From NCBI GenBank assembly GCA_903856295.1, contig CAIOBP010000187.1, forward strand, positions 1-53,006: a stretch of DNA of 53,006 nucleotides. Direction: 5' to 3'. The notes under the pieces were generated by a model. That model did no database searches, was not told the DNA's origin, and saw nothing but the letters and a program-made list of their open reading frames with translations. Position 1 is the stretch's first letter. The number at the start of each line of letters is the position of its first letter. The translations under genes and the position numbers were made by a program. This document shows positions 28,850-37,743 of the stretch, one piece after another. This DNA is from an uncultured Rhodospirillales bacterium. Its GTDB lineage: Bacteria > Pseudomonadota > Alphaproteobacteria > Azospirillales > Azospirillaceae.

Positions 28850-28919
28850 CCAGGGGCTTTGCCCCTGGACCCCACCAAAGGCCGTGGCCTTTGGAAACCT
28901 GGGGCCTTTGGAAACCTGG
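28850..28919. repeat. double-hairpin intergenic repeat, copy 3, with a tandem duplication
   Basis: Perfect hairpins ccaggggc/gcccctgg (28850-28868, loop ttt) and aaaggcc/ggccttt (28877-28892, loop gt), then ggaaac. The 17-mer ggcctttggaaacctgg is duplicated exactly in tandem (28886-28902 and 28903-28919). It lies between convergent greA and the SPFH gene, as do copies 1 and 2 between their gene pairs. Confidence 0.82.
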
Positions 28920-28931
28920 ACCAGAAACGGC

Positions 28932-28966
28932 AAAAGGCCGGCAGCGTGGCGTGCTGCCGACCTTTT
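28932..28966. terminator. bidirectional hairpin terminator
   Basis: Stem aaaagg-c-cggcagc paired with gctgccg-a-cctttt, with one internal mismatch and a 7-base loop. A-rich and T-rich ends on opposite sides suit termination from both directions. It lies just after the repeat and 18 bases before the stop of the SPFH gene. Confidence 0.75.
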
Positions 28967-28983
28967 GTTCAATCGGTACCCTA

Positions 28984-29922
28984 TTACAACTTGCTTGCGG
29001 AGTCGCCACCGAAGGCATCGCGAGCGATTTCGGCGATCCCACCGAGAGCGCCGATGACGTTCGCCGCTTCGAGCGGCAGGAACAACACCTTCTGATTGGG
29101 TGCGGAGGCGATCGCCTTGAGCGCACCAACATACTGCTGAGCGACGAAGTAGTTGATCGCCTTGACGTCACCGCCCTGGATCGCCACCGACATCAAGCGG
29201 GTCGCTTCGGCCTCGGCCTGGGCCGCGCGCTCACGGGCCTCGGCGTCGCGATACCCGGCTTCCCGGCGGCCTTCGGCCTCAAGAATGATCGCCTGCTTCT
29301 GACCTTCGGCGCGCAAAATCGCGGCTTGACGCTGGCCTTCGGCCTCGAGAATTGAGGCGCGCCGGTCGCGCTCGGCCTTCATCTGGCGGGCCATGCTGTC
29401 GACCAGATCCCGGGGCGGCTGAATGTCGCGGATCTCGATGCGCGTGACCTTCACCCCCCAAGGGCTGGTCGCGTCATCGACCACATGCAGAAGCTGCTGA
29501 TTGATCTTGTCGCGCTGGGACAGCAACTCGTCGAGATCCATCGAGCCCATCACCGTGCGAATATTGGTCATAGTCAGGTTGAGGATCGCGAGGTGCATGT
29601 TGCTCACCTCGTATGAAGCCTTGGCGGCATCGAGCACCGAGTAGAACACCACGCCGTCCACGGTGACCATGGCGTTGTCCTTGGTGATCACCTCTTGCGA
29701 GGGCACATCAAGAACGGTCTCCATCATGCTGATTCGATGGCCGATCTTATCCACCAATGGCACGATGAGATGCAGGCCCGGCGACAAGGTGCGCGTGTAG
29801 CGGCCGAAGCGCTCGACGGTGTATTCCTTTCCCTGCGGAATGGTCTGAACCCCAAGCCAGACCAAAATCAGAGCAAAGGCGAAGATCGCAACAGCGAAGA
29901 GCGTAAAACCGGTAAATTCCAT
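28984..29922 (-). CDS. qmcA: SPFH/Band 7 (stomatin/QmcA-like) membrane protein
   Basis: SPFH protein of 312 residues. It has an N-terminal membrane helix (FTLFAVAIFAFALILVWLGV), the Band 7 domain (GKEYTVERFGRYTRTLSPGL to VTRIEIRDIQPPRDLVDSM), then a long charged coiled coil with repeated EAEG units (ILEAEGQRQAAILRAEGQKQ). QmcA-like proteins form ring or cage assemblies in the membrane and modulate FtsH-type proteolysis or membrane domains. The ATG at 29922 has GAGGGGATT upstream. The usual NfeD partner gene is not next to it. Confidence 0.9.
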   Translation of the reverse strand: MEFTGFTLFAVAIFAFALILVWLGVQTIPQGKEYTVERFGRYTRTLSPGLHLIVPLVDKIGHRISMMETVLDVPSQEVITKDNAMVTVDGVVFYSVLDAAKASYEVSNMHLAILNLTMTNIRTVMGSMDLDELLSQRDKINQQLLHVVDDATSPWGVKVTRIEIRDIQPPRDLVDSMARQMKAERDRRASILEAEGQRQAAILRAEGQKQAIILEAEGRREAGYRDAEARERAAQAEAEATRLMSVAIQGGDVKAINYFVAQQYVGALKAIASAPNQKVLFLPLEAANVIGALGGIAEIARDAFGGDSASKL

Positions 29923-30176
29923 CGTAATCCCCTCGTTTGGACATCCGCCGAGATCAAGCCATGATCCGCCCGGCACTATGCCGCAAAACAAAACGAAAAT
30001 AAACCGGGCTTTCGAGCCCCGCTTCCGTCCCCAGACCGTTTTTCGAACCGAACCACAGGCAGGGTTTGCCCGCGACAGGACGCTCCCCACACAAGACCGG
30101 CGGCCAGACTAATCCAGAGCCACCCCGGCCGCCAGACAATTGATGCGACCCGATCTAATGAAAGAAACCGCCCCGG

Positions 30177-31019
30177 TCAGCCTGCCGCTTTACGCAACGC
30201 GGCCGGGGCATCGGCGATGACGTAAAGCCCCCTCTGCCCCTCCAGGGGCTTGAAGCGCTCGGTGATGCCAAGCACCGTCTCAGCCCCACCAAGATAAAGG
30301 TAGCCATCCGGCGGCATCACCCGAGAAATCTGCTCAAGCACCTTGCCCTTTGTCACCTGATCAAAGTAAATGAGAACATTTCGACAAAAGACAACATCAA
30401 ACTGCCCAAGCGGGGAGAGATCGCCAAGCAAATTGAATTCCCTGAAACTGGCCATCTGGCGAATCTGGGGACTGATCTGCCACTTGTCACCGTTCTGCTT
30501 GAAGTGCTTGACCAGCAAGGTGATCGGGAGCCCGCGCTGAACTTCGAACTGCGTATAAACCCCCGCCCTGCAACGCTCGACCATTTCAGCGGATATGTCG
30601 GTACCGATGATTTCGATCTTCCAGCCGGCCAGTCTCGCCCCCTCCTCCTGAAGCAGCATGGCCAGGGAATAGGCTTCCTGCCCGCTGGAACAGGCGGCGG
30701 ACCAGATTCGAATCTGCTTCCTGGCGGCCCGGGTCTCCAGCAGCTTCGGCAGCACCAGTTGCTTGAAAAGATCGAACGGTTTCTGATCGCGGAAGAAGGA
30801 AGACTCGTTGGTGGTCATCGCTTCCGTGATGTCGCGCAGCAACGCTTCATCTTTGCGGGAGCGCACCGTCTGGGCCAGATCCTCCAGCCCTTTCATGTTC
30901 CACTTGCGCGCCACCGGCATCAGGCGCGATTCGAGCAGATACGCCTTGTCTTTGGTCAGGACCAACCCGGAACGCTGCTTGAGCAGGTTGGAAAACATGT
31001 CGAAATCTTCGACCTTCAT
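30177..31019 (-). CDS. cheR: chemotaxis protein methyltransferase CheR
   Basis: CheR of 280 residues, which methylates glutamates on chemoreceptors with S-adenosylmethionine. It has the all-helical N-terminal domain (FSNLLKQRSGLVLTKDKAY), the conserved TNESSFFRDQKPFDLF, the SAM-binding IWSAACSSGQEAYSLAM, FCRNVLIYF, and the C-terminal YLYLGGAE. The ATG at 31019 overlaps the cheB stop by 4 bases (ATGA), which indicates coupling. It is the last gene of the che operon running cheA-cheW-cheY-cheB-cheR on the minus strand. Confidence 0.95.
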   Translation of the reverse strand: MKVEDFDMFSNLLKQRSGLVLTKDKAYLLESRLMPVARKWNMKGLEDLAQTVRSRKDEALLRDITEAMTTNESSFFRDQKPFDLFKQLVLPKLLETRAARKQIRIWSAACSSGQEAYSLAMLLQEEGARLAGWKIEIIGTDISAEMVERCRAGVYTQFEVQRGLPITLLVKHFKQNGDKWQISPQIRQMASFREFNLLGDLSPLGQFDVVFCRNVLIYFDQVTKGKVLEQISRVMPPDGYLYLGGAETVLGITERFKPLEGQRGLYVIADAPAALRKAAG

Positions 31020-32179
31020 GCCGCGGTCCTCGATGCAAACTTGCGAATGTAAGGCCCGATCTCTTTCAGGGGCAATATGGCGCTGCACAGGCCGGCCGTC
31101 GCCACCGCCCCCGGCATCCCCCACACCACGCTCGACGCCTCATCCTGACCGATCACCACGCCGCCGGCGGCGGTAACCTCCTGGCACCCCTTCATGCCAT
31201 CCTGCCCCATTCCGGTCAGAATCGCGGTCAGCACCTTGCGCCCGTACGCACGAACGACACTCCGCAACATCGGATCCACTGCCGGCCGGCAGAAATTTTC
31301 CGGAGGGTCCTTGGTCAGGCTCAGCACACTCGCGCCCCCCCGGTTGACCACCAGCATGTGATAATCTCCAGGAGCGACATAGGCGCGATTTTCGACGATC
31401 GCCTCTCCATCCTTCGCCTCGGCACACACGATACCGCATTGGCGGGAGATGTGCTCCGCTAAAATCGTGGTAAAGGTCGCGGGCATGTGCTGGGTGATGA
31501 GAATCGGCTGGGTGACGCCGCCCTTGAAGTGGGACAGCACCTCGAACAGCGCCTGCGGCCCCCCGGTCGAACTGCCGATGGCGATGACATCGGGGCGGAA
31601 TTGCTGGGTAAACGGCCGCAAAACCGGCGGCAACTGATCATGCCGTGAACGCCCCCCGGCGACGGCCGGCATCGGCAGCGCCTGCACCCGGACATCGGGG
31701 CGGCTCCGCGACCCGGCACGCCGGGCGTTGGCGCCCAGGGCCTTGACCTTGGACACCAACTCGCGCTTGAAGACATCGGCCCCGGCGATTTCCCGCGTCG
31801 TGGTCGGCTTCGGAATATAATCGGCGGCACCGGCCTCGAGGGCGCGCATGCTGATGTCCGCGTTCCGGATGGTCAGCGTCGACGCCATGATGATCTTGAC
31901 CGACGGCGAAACCGCCAGCAGCTTCGGAATGGCGGTCAGGCCATCCATCACCGGCATCTCGACATCAAGCACGATGACATCGACCGCGTTGCGCTGAAGC
32001 GAGTTGATGGCCATCTGGCCATCTCCCACCGAAGCCACGACCCGAATCTCAGGATCGCCCTCGAGCGCCCGGGCCAACAACCCGCGAATCACCGCCGAGT
32101 CATCAACGACCATAACCCTGTAAGGGTCTTTCCCCTCGGTCTTGACCGGGGGTGCGCCTTTGCTGGTGAAATCAATCAT
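31016..32179 (-). CDS. cheB: chemotaxis response regulator protein-glutamate methylesterase CheB
   Basis: CheB of 387 residues. The N-terminal receiver has Asp72 in VIVLDVEMPVMDG and switches on a C-terminal methylesterase/deamidase that removes methyl groups from chemoreceptors. The catalytic triad is visible: Ser in IAIGSSTGGPQALFEV, His in TQHMPATFT, and Asp in GMGQDGMKG. A long basic, proline-containing linker joins the domains. It lies 17 bases downstream of cheY and is coupled to cheR. Confidence 0.96.
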   Translation of the reverse strand: MIDFTSKGAPPVKTEGKDPYRVMVVDDSAVIRGLLARALEGDPEIRVVASVGDGQMAINSLQRNAVDVIVLDVEMPVMDGLTAIPKLLAVSPSVKIIMASTLTIRNADISMRALEAGAADYIPKPTTTREIAGADVFKRELVSKVKALGANARRAGSRSRPDVRVQALPMPAVAGGRSRHDQLPPVLRPFTQQFRPDVIAIGSSTGGPQALFEVLSHFKGGVTQPILITQHMPATFTTILAEHISRQCGIVCAEAKDGEAIVENRAYVAPGDYHMLVVNRGGASVLSLTKDPPENFCRPAVDPMLRSVVRAYGRKVLTAILTGMGQDGMKGCQEVTAAGGVVIGQDEASSVVWGMPGAVATAGLCSAILPLKEIGPYIRKFASRTAA

Positions 32180-32196
32180 TCCCTGCGCTCAAGCCC

Positions 32197-32562
32197 TCAC
32201 AGCAACCCGACTTGGGCAAACTTCGTTTGAATAATATCACTGTCGAAGGGCTTCATAATGTACTCATTGGCCCCGGCGCTCAAGGCTTCCTGAATATGAG
32301 CCAAGTCATTTTCAGTGGTGCAAAAGACGACCTTCGGCCCCAGCCCTCCGGTCATCTTGCGCAGACGCCGCAGAAACTCGATACCGGTCATGACCGGCAT
32401 ATTCCAATCCAGCAAAATCGCGTCGGGCATATTCAAGGCGCAGGCCTCCATCGCCTGCTTGCCATCCTCGGCCTCAGAACAAGCGAACTGGAGTTCCTCA
32501 AGAATCTTCCGTGCCACCTTCCGGACGACACGGCTATCATCAACCACCAGGCAGGATTTCAT
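32197..32562 (-). CDS. cheY: chemotaxis response regulator CheY
   Basis: Single receiver domain of 121 residues that carries the phosphoryl signal from CheA to the flagellar motor. The acid pocket is VVDDSRVV, the phospho-acceptor is Asp52 (LLDWNMPVMTG), the switch Thr is in VVFCTTEND, and the conserved Lys is in YIMKPFD. It has no output domain. It sits between cheW and cheB in the operon. Confidence 0.95.
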   Translation of the reverse strand: MKSCLVVDDSRVVRKVARKILEELQFACSEAEDGKQAMEACALNMPDAILLDWNMPVMTGIEFLRRLRKMTGGLGPKVVFCTTENDLAHIQEALSAGANEYIMKPFDSDIIQTKFAQVGLL

Positions 32563-32606
32563 CAGGTGAGCCTCGGCCGGGATATGGCGGCAAGAGCGTG
32601 ACCGCC

Positions 32607-33101
32607 CTACGCCGCCTCCAGATTAGCGAAGTTAAGCAGACGCGAGACATCGAGAACAACCATCAACTGGTTGTTGAGCCGGTAAATGCCCGTCGACACC
32701 TCGCGCCAGCGGGCGTCGAGCGTCGCCGGATTGCGCTCGAAATCGTCGGTGGACAAGCTCAGCACCTCGCCGACGCTGTCGACGATCAGGCTGTACAACT
32801 CGCCTCGCAGATCGACCACGATGCTCATCTCGGGCTTGTCCTTCTGCCGGCCGGGCAGGCCAAGCCGCAGGCGAACGTCGATCGCGGTGACAATCCGGCC
32901 GCGCAGATTCAGCGACCCGGCGACCTCGGGCGGCGCCAGCGGAATCCGGGTGATCCGCTGATGCCCGAGCACGTCCTGGACCTGAAGCACGGGGATACCG
33001 AACAACTGATTGGCGATCGTCATGGTCACGAAGTCCATGCTGCCGCCGGAACTCGCTTCTTCCGACTTTCCCTTTTTCACAGGCAGTTTGGCATTGCTCA
33101 T
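32607..33101 (-). CDS. cheW: chemotaxis coupling protein CheW
   Basis: CheW of 164 residues, a scaffold joining CheA to chemoreceptors. The fold is marked by TIANQLFGIPVLQVQDVLG, RIPLAPPEVAGSLNLRGRIV and a C-terminal VVLDVSRLLNF. A short charged N-terminal extension (VKKGKSEEASSGGSMDF) precedes the domain. Its ATG overlaps the cheA stop by 4 bases, so translation is coupled and the two products are probably made in fixed ratio. Confidence 0.95.
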   Translation of the reverse strand: MSNAKLPVKKGKSEEASSGGSMDFVTMTIANQLFGIPVLQVQDVLGHQRITRIPLAPPEVAGSLNLRGRIVTAIDVRLRLGLPGRQKDKPEMSIVVDLRGELYSLIVDSVGEVLSLSTDDFERNPATLDARWREVSTGIYRLNNQLMVVLDVSRLLNFANLEAA

Positions 33102-35794
33102 GCGGCACCTTTATGGGCGGAAAGGGTCTGCGACAGGGTGTACAGCAGGGCGTCCCGATCGAACTTGGCAACGTAATCGTCGAATCCGGCGGCCCGTCCC
33201 CGATCGAGGTCCCGCGGCGAAGCGTGACTGGACAGCGCCACCAGCGGCGTGTCCTGCCAACGGCTGCCGTTCCGGACCGCCGCCGCGAACTCCAGGCCGG
33301 TCATCCCCGGCATCTCGATGTCGCTGACGATGACGTCGAAGCTCTCGCCCGCCTCGCACAACCCGAGAGCATCAATGGCGCTCGGCACGGTGGTGACGCT
33401 GTACCCCGCCACCGACAGCAACGGCGTCAGCAGATTGCGGAAGAACGGGCTGTCGTCGACCAGCAGCACGCGATGAACCTTGTCTTCCTCGAACGCCTCG
33501 GTGCCCGACGAACCGAACCAGTCCTTGTAAGCCTGGGTCAGGTAGAACCCGGCGTCGAGCACGTCGGTGGCCTTGCCGGCGATGATCGCGCTGCCCATGT
33601 AGCCCGGCCGCTCGGCCGCCAACTGCACCAGCAGCTTCTCCTCGACGATATCGAGAATTTCATCGACGATCAGCCCCATCGAGCGATCGCCGTCGGCGAA
33701 CACCAGCACCGGCTGCCTGCCCTCGCCCGACTGGCTGAAACAGGGATCGATCGGCACCAGCGGCATCAGCTTGCCCCGGTACTGCACCACCGGATGACCG
33801 TTGGACAGCTCGATGGACGACATGTCGACGTCTTCGAGGCGGGCGACCAGCGACAACGGCACCGCCTTGGGCGCGCCGCCGCCGGCCATGAACAGCAGCA
33901 GCGCCATCTTCTCGTCCTGGCGCGCCGTCTGAACCGCCGTCGCCTCGCTGCCCCGGCTCTCGCCCAGCGAAATATTGCCGCTGCCCGAAGCGATGCCGTT
34001 GGGATCAAGGATCATGATGACGCTGCCGTCACCCAGGATGGTGTTGCCCGAGAACATCTCGATGTGGCGCAGGATCGGCGCCACCGGCTTGACCACGATT
34101 TCTTCGGTGTCGAACACCCGGTCGACCATGATGCCGAAAGTGTAGGTGCCGACCTGGGTCACGACGATAAAGGTCTCGTCGTCGCTACCCCCCTCGACCG
34201 TCTCGAGCTTGAGCAGGGTCTGGAGCGACACCAGCGGCAGCAGGCGGTTGCGCAGGCGCAACACCGGCGTGCCCTTCAGCCGCTCGATGGTGTGCTCGCT
34301 GTCGGCCGCGGCCCGGACCAACTCGACGACGCTGATCTGCGGAATGGCGAAACGCTCGCCGGCACATTCGACGATCAGTGCCGAAACAATGGCCAGGGTC
34401 AGCGGAATCTTGATGATGAAGGTCGAGCCGCGTCCCTTGGTCGATTTGATCTCGATGGTGCCGCCGATCTTTTCGATATTGGTCTTGACCACGTCCATGC
34501 CGACGCCGCGGCCGGAAACGCTGGTGATCTTGGCGGCGGTCGAGAAGCCCGGCTTCATGATGAACTGCTGGATCTGCTGATCCGTCATCGCCGTGATTTC
34601 GGACTCGGTGGCGAGGCCGTTGGAAATCGCCTTGCGCTTGATCCCCTCCAGATCGAGACCCCGGCCATCGTCGGAAATCTCGATGATGATGTGGCCGCCC
34701 TCGTGATAGGCGTTGAGGGTGACGCGACCGGTCTCCGGCTTGCCCGACTTGAGGCGATCGGCCCCGATCTCAAGCCCGTGATCCGCCGAATTGCGCACCA
34801 TGTGGGTGAGCGGATCCTTGATCAGCTCAAGCACCTGACGGTCAAGCTCGGTGTCGGCGCCGAGCATCTGAAGATCGATCTTCTTGCCCAGTTCGTGCGC
34901 CAGATCGCGCACCAGCCGGGGCAGCTTGGCCCAGGCGTTGCCGATCGGCTGCATCCGGGTCTTCATCACGCCTTCCTGAAGCTCGGAGGTCACGTGATTG
35001 AGCCGCTGCAACGGCGCCGCGAATTCGCTGTCCTTCTGGCTGCGCAAAATCTGCAACAGCTGGTTGCGGGTCAGCACCAGTTCGCTGACCATGGTCATCA
35101 GGTTTTCAAGCAGATCGACGTTGACCCGGATGGTCTGGGCGGCCACCGCCGATTCCTTGGGCGCGGACTCGCGGGGATCGACACCGCTATCGCGCTCCGG
35201 GGGCGCCTCGTGGGCCACCGGCTCGGCCACCACCACTTCGCGCTTGGTCGCAGCGGCCTTGACCGGTTCGGGTTCCGGCTCGGGCTCCGGCTTGGCGGCC
35301 CTGACCGGCTCGAAATCGATATCGAGATCGGGCTGCGGCCGCATGACCAGCGGCGCCTTGGCCGCGGCCTTGGGCGCCTTGGGCGGCAGCGGAGCCGACG
35401 CGGAGGCCGAAACCTCCTTGCCTTCCTCGACCTCGTGCAACAGGGCGATCAGGGCGCTGTCGTCCCCGGGCGGTTCCGCCTCGGTGGCTTCCAGCACCGC
35501 CAGAATGCCCTTGATGGTGTCGAGGGAGCGCAGGATCACCGACACCGCGCCGGGCGTGATGTGCAGCGTGCCGTCGCGGAACTTGCCCAGCACGTTCTCG
35601 GACGCATGGGCCACCGCCTCGAGCCTGGGCAGGCCGAGAAAGCCGCAGGTTCCCTTGATCGTGTGAACGAGACGGAAAATATTGCTCAGCAGCTCTGGAT
35701 TATTGGGATTCTGTTCGAGACGGACCAGCTCGACGTCGAGCACCGACAGGTTCTCGGCAGTCTCTGTCAAAAATTCGCTGAGCAAATCATCCAT
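33098..35794 (-). CDS. cheA: hybrid chemotaxis histidine kinase CheA (Hpt-kinase-CheW-CheW-REC)
   Basis: CheA of 898 residues, longer than the usual 650-700. Domains in order: Hpt with phospho-acceptor His44 (RLVHTIKGTCGF); a Pro/Ala/Glu-rich linker without an obvious CheY-binding P2; dimerisation helices; HATPase (MVRNSADHGLE, ISDDGRGLD, GRGVGMDVV); a CheW-like regulatory domain; a second CheW-like segment (about 620-760); and a C-terminal receiver (about 774-898) with Asp825 (IVSDIEMPGMTG). The receiver may act as a phosphate sink or internal brake. It is the first gene of the operon. No chemoreceptor gene is linked, so receptors must be encoded elsewhere. Confidence 0.95.
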   Translation of the reverse strand: MDDLLSEFLTETAENLSVLDVELVRLEQNPNNPELLSNIFRLVHTIKGTCGFLGLPRLEAVAHASENVLGKFRDGTLHITPGAVSVILRSLDTIKGILAVLEATEAEPPGDDSALIALLHEVEEGKEVSASASAPLPPKAPKAAAKAPLVMRPQPDLDIDFEPVRAAKPEPEPEPEPVKAAATKREVVVAEPVAHEAPPERDSGVDPRESAPKESAVAAQTIRVNVDLLENLMTMVSELVLTRNQLLQILRSQKDSEFAAPLQRLNHVTSELQEGVMKTRMQPIGNAWAKLPRLVRDLAHELGKKIDLQMLGADTELDRQVLELIKDPLTHMVRNSADHGLEIGADRLKSGKPETGRVTLNAYHEGGHIIIEISDDGRGLDLEGIKRKAISNGLATESEITAMTDQQIQQFIMKPGFSTAAKITSVSGRGVGMDVVKTNIEKIGGTIEIKSTKGRGSTFIIKIPLTLAIVSALIVECAGERFAIPQISVVELVRAAADSEHTIERLKGTPVLRLRNRLLPLVSLQTLLKLETVEGGSDDETFIVVTQVGTYTFGIMVDRVFDTEEIVVKPVAPILRHIEMFSGNTILGDGSVIMILDPNGIASGSGNISLGESRGSEATAVQTARQDEKMALLLFMAGGGAPKAVPLSLVARLEDVDMSSIELSNGHPVVQYRGKLMPLVPIDPCFSQSGEGRQPVLVFADGDRSMGLIVDEILDIVEEKLLVQLAAERPGYMGSAIIAGKATDVLDAGFYLTQAYKDWFGSSGTEAFEEDKVHRVLLVDDSPFFRNLLTPLLSVAGYSVTTVPSAIDALGLCEAGESFDVIVSDIEMPGMTGLEFAAAVRNGSRWQDTPLVALSSHASPRDLDRGRAAGFDDYVAKFDRDALLYTLSQTLSAHKGAA

Positions 35795-35897
35795 GTCGCA
35801 GTTCCCGGAATGTTGTTGCCGTCACGCCCCGCACCGCCCCGGACAGATCGCTGCCGAACCGGCTTTGCCGATATCCCAACCGTGCCTTCCAAGACCT

Positions 35898-36009
35898 CGT
35901 TCCGACGAACGGTTTCGTTTCCGAAACGTCACTCCGGGACGATAAACTCAGACGTAAACTCAGGCCTTGCTTTTCCGCCGTTCGCGACAAGCCCCCGTTC
36001 GCGATAAGC
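35898..36009. promoter_or_regulatory. tandem palindromes and direct repeats upstream of cheA
   Basis: The 346-base gap between chpT and the cheA start holds two adjacent short inverted repeats (cgttc/gaacg at 35898-35911 and gtttcg/cgaaac at 35912-35927). It also has a duplicated taaactcag (about 35942-35962) and two copies of ccgttcgcganaagc at 35978-35992 and 35995-36009 (14 of 15 identical). They lie on the promoter side of the che operon and may be binding sites. No regulator was identified. Confidence 0.45.
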
Positions 36010-36140
36010 ACTCTTGTGCCAGCGTCACGATCATGAGCCAGCGCCCCATAATTTCAGAATATCGGCCCGCAATCAAATACTGTTTCAGGGATCATTACGT
36101 TTCAAGGGGCGCGGGTGCGCCGGCTTCTATTCCCTCCCGG

Positions 36141-36818
36141 TCACCAGGTCAGCCGCAGGGCCAGGTGTTCGGTGTCGGAGGTGTCCCAGTTCAGGGTCAG
36201 TCCGTAATGTTCCGCGAATCGGCCGGTGATCGCCGCGTGGATGGCGCGCGGCCCCGGCCCGCCGGCGTCCATCCGGCCCGCCAGCGCCTGCCCCAGTTCG
36301 GGCGCCCACCGAACGCCCCGCCCCGCCGCCGCGACCACGACCCGGCCGGAGTCGTACGTCCCCGCCCCCAAAACCGTGACGATGCCGCCCTGGGGAATGG
36401 CGTCGCTCGCCAGCACCACCAGATTGAGGATCGACTTGGCGAGGCCGGGACGGGCCGCGAGGGCGTCATCGGGAGCGTCGGTCGGCCATTGCAGCGTCAC
36501 CCGCCCGCCGGCCAGCCAATCGGCCGCGGTGTCCCGGATTTCCGTGAAGCTGCGCACGCCCTCGCTGCACGCCCGGCCATAGGCCAGCCGGAACAGCCGC
36601 AGCCGCCGCGCCGCCTGTTCGGCGCTGTGAACGATCAGCTCGAGAGCCTGATCGCCGCCCTTGCCGCCGCCGCCACCCTCGGCATCCTCGGCGTCCCCGA
36701 TCAGCTCCAGGCCATTGCGGATGGCTCCGATCGGCCCCGCCATGTCGTGGCAGATGCGGGAGCACACCTGCTCCAGCACCTCGATCGTCACCGCCCCGCG
36801 CCGCTCCGTTCCGCTCAT
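36141..36818 (-). CDS. chpT: histidine phosphotransferase ChpT
   Basis: ChpT-family phosphotransferase of 225 residues. In Alphaproteobacteria ChpT passes phosphate from the hybrid kinase CckA to CtrA and CpdR. The dimerisation helix carries the acceptor His24 in RICHDMAGPIGAIRNGLELI, followed by a kinase-like but degenerate ATPase fold (RPGLAKSILNLVVLASDAIP) without ATP-binding glycine boxes. A glycine-rich insert (EGGGGGKGGD) lies between the helices. It is 22 bases downstream of the sppA start region on the same strand and upstream of the che operon, though its own promoter is not clear. Confidence 0.88.
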   Translation of the reverse strand: MSGTERRGAVTIEVLEQVCSRICHDMAGPIGAIRNGLELIGDAEDAEGGGGGKGGDQALELIVHSAEQAARRLRLFRLAYGRACSEGVRSFTEIRDTAADWLAGGRVTLQWPTDAPDDALAARPGLAKSILNLVVLASDAIPQGGIVTVLGAGTYDSGRVVVAAAGRGVRWAPELGQALAGRMDAGGPGPRAIHAAITGRFAEHYGLTLNWDTSDTEHLALRLTW

Positions 36819-36840
36819 TCGACCAGTCCCCCTCGTGCCC

Positions 36841-37725
36841 CTATAGCCCGTAGCGCGCCCACCATGCCCGCTCCTCGATCGCCGTCAGCGCCGCCCGGAC
36901 CGCGCCCGCCGCCAGATCGCCCGAGTCGGCTCCGGCGGCCACGGCGGCGGAGGCGCCGAACGAAAGCCTGCTGGCCAGCCAGCCGCGCTCCTCGGCGATC
37001 TCGCGAATCTCGACCTTTTTACCGTAACGGGCGCGGATCACGGTGGAAAGCTCGCCGAGACCGTCGATCAGCCCCAGTTCGACCGCCCGCCGGCCGAGCC
37101 AGACCTCACCCGAAAACACGCTGTCGTCGTCGTCGCCGCGCAAGCGATCGCCGCGCCGCAGCCGGACCAGCTCCTTGAAACTGTCATAGATCTCGCCCTG
37201 AAGCACCATCAGCCGTTCGACATCCTCGGGATTCTCGGGCCGGAACGGATCGAGCATCATCTTGCGCTCGCCCGTGACATGCACCCGGCGCTCGATGCCG
37301 TGGCGGGCGATCAGCTCCTGAAAGCCGAAGCCGGCGCTGATCACGCCGATCGAACCGACCACCGAATTCTGATCGGCGAAAATCTCGTCGGCGGCCACGG
37401 CCAGCCAGTAGCCGCCCGAGGCCGCGACATCCTCGACGAAGGCCAGCACCGGCACCTTCTTCTCGTCGGCCAGTTCGCGAATCCGCTTGGCGATCAGCGC
37501 CGACTGCACCGGCGAGCCGCCGGGCGAATTGATCACCAGCGCCACCGCCGCCAGCCGCGAGGGCTCGAAGGCGCGTTCCAGCTGCCCGGCCACCCCGTGC
37601 AGGGTCAATCCCCCACGCCCGAGCCCGCCGACGCCGATCACACCGGCCAGCCGGACGACCGTCACCCGGGAGCGCCGGCGAAACCAGCCGAACAGCCGCC
37701 TGGATATCCAGGATTTCAAGGACAT
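36841..37725 (-). CDS. sppA: S49 family signal peptide peptidase (SppA-like)
   Basis: Short-form SppA of 294 residues that degrades leftover signal peptides in the membrane. The substrate strand is VALVINSPGGSPVQSALIA and the nucleophile is Ser103 in VAASGGYWLAVAADEI. SVVGSIGVISAGFGF and SGEVWLGRRAVELGLIDGLG follow. A basic N-terminus (RRLFGWFRRRSR) precedes the strand LAGVIGVGG instead of a strong membrane anchor. It lies 18 bases downstream of the DUF2007-methyltransferase gene, so 38700-36141 is probably one unit: methyltransferase, sppA, chpT. Confidence 0.9.
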   Translation of the reverse strand: MSLKSWISRRLFGWFRRRSRVTVVRLAGVIGVGGLGRGGLTLHGVAGQLERAFEPSRLAAVALVINSPGGSPVQSALIAKRIRELADEKKVPVLAFVEDVAASGGYWLAVAADEIFADQNSVVGSIGVISAGFGFQELIARHGIERRVHVTGERKMMLDPFRPENPEDVERLMVLQGEIYDSFKELVRLRRGDRLRGDDDDSVFSGEVWLGRRAVELGLIDGLGELSTVIRARYGKKVEIREIAEERGWLASRLSFGASAAVAAGADSGDLAAGAVRAALTAIEERAWWARYGL

Positions 37726-37743
37726 GGCTTGCCGTTCCCGTCT

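Noticed and set aside
33113-36007. A 964-codon open frame opposite cheA
   Set aside because: Same effect of GC-rich third positions; the product is Arg/His/Gln-rich with no recognisable fold, while cheA is intact on the other strand.
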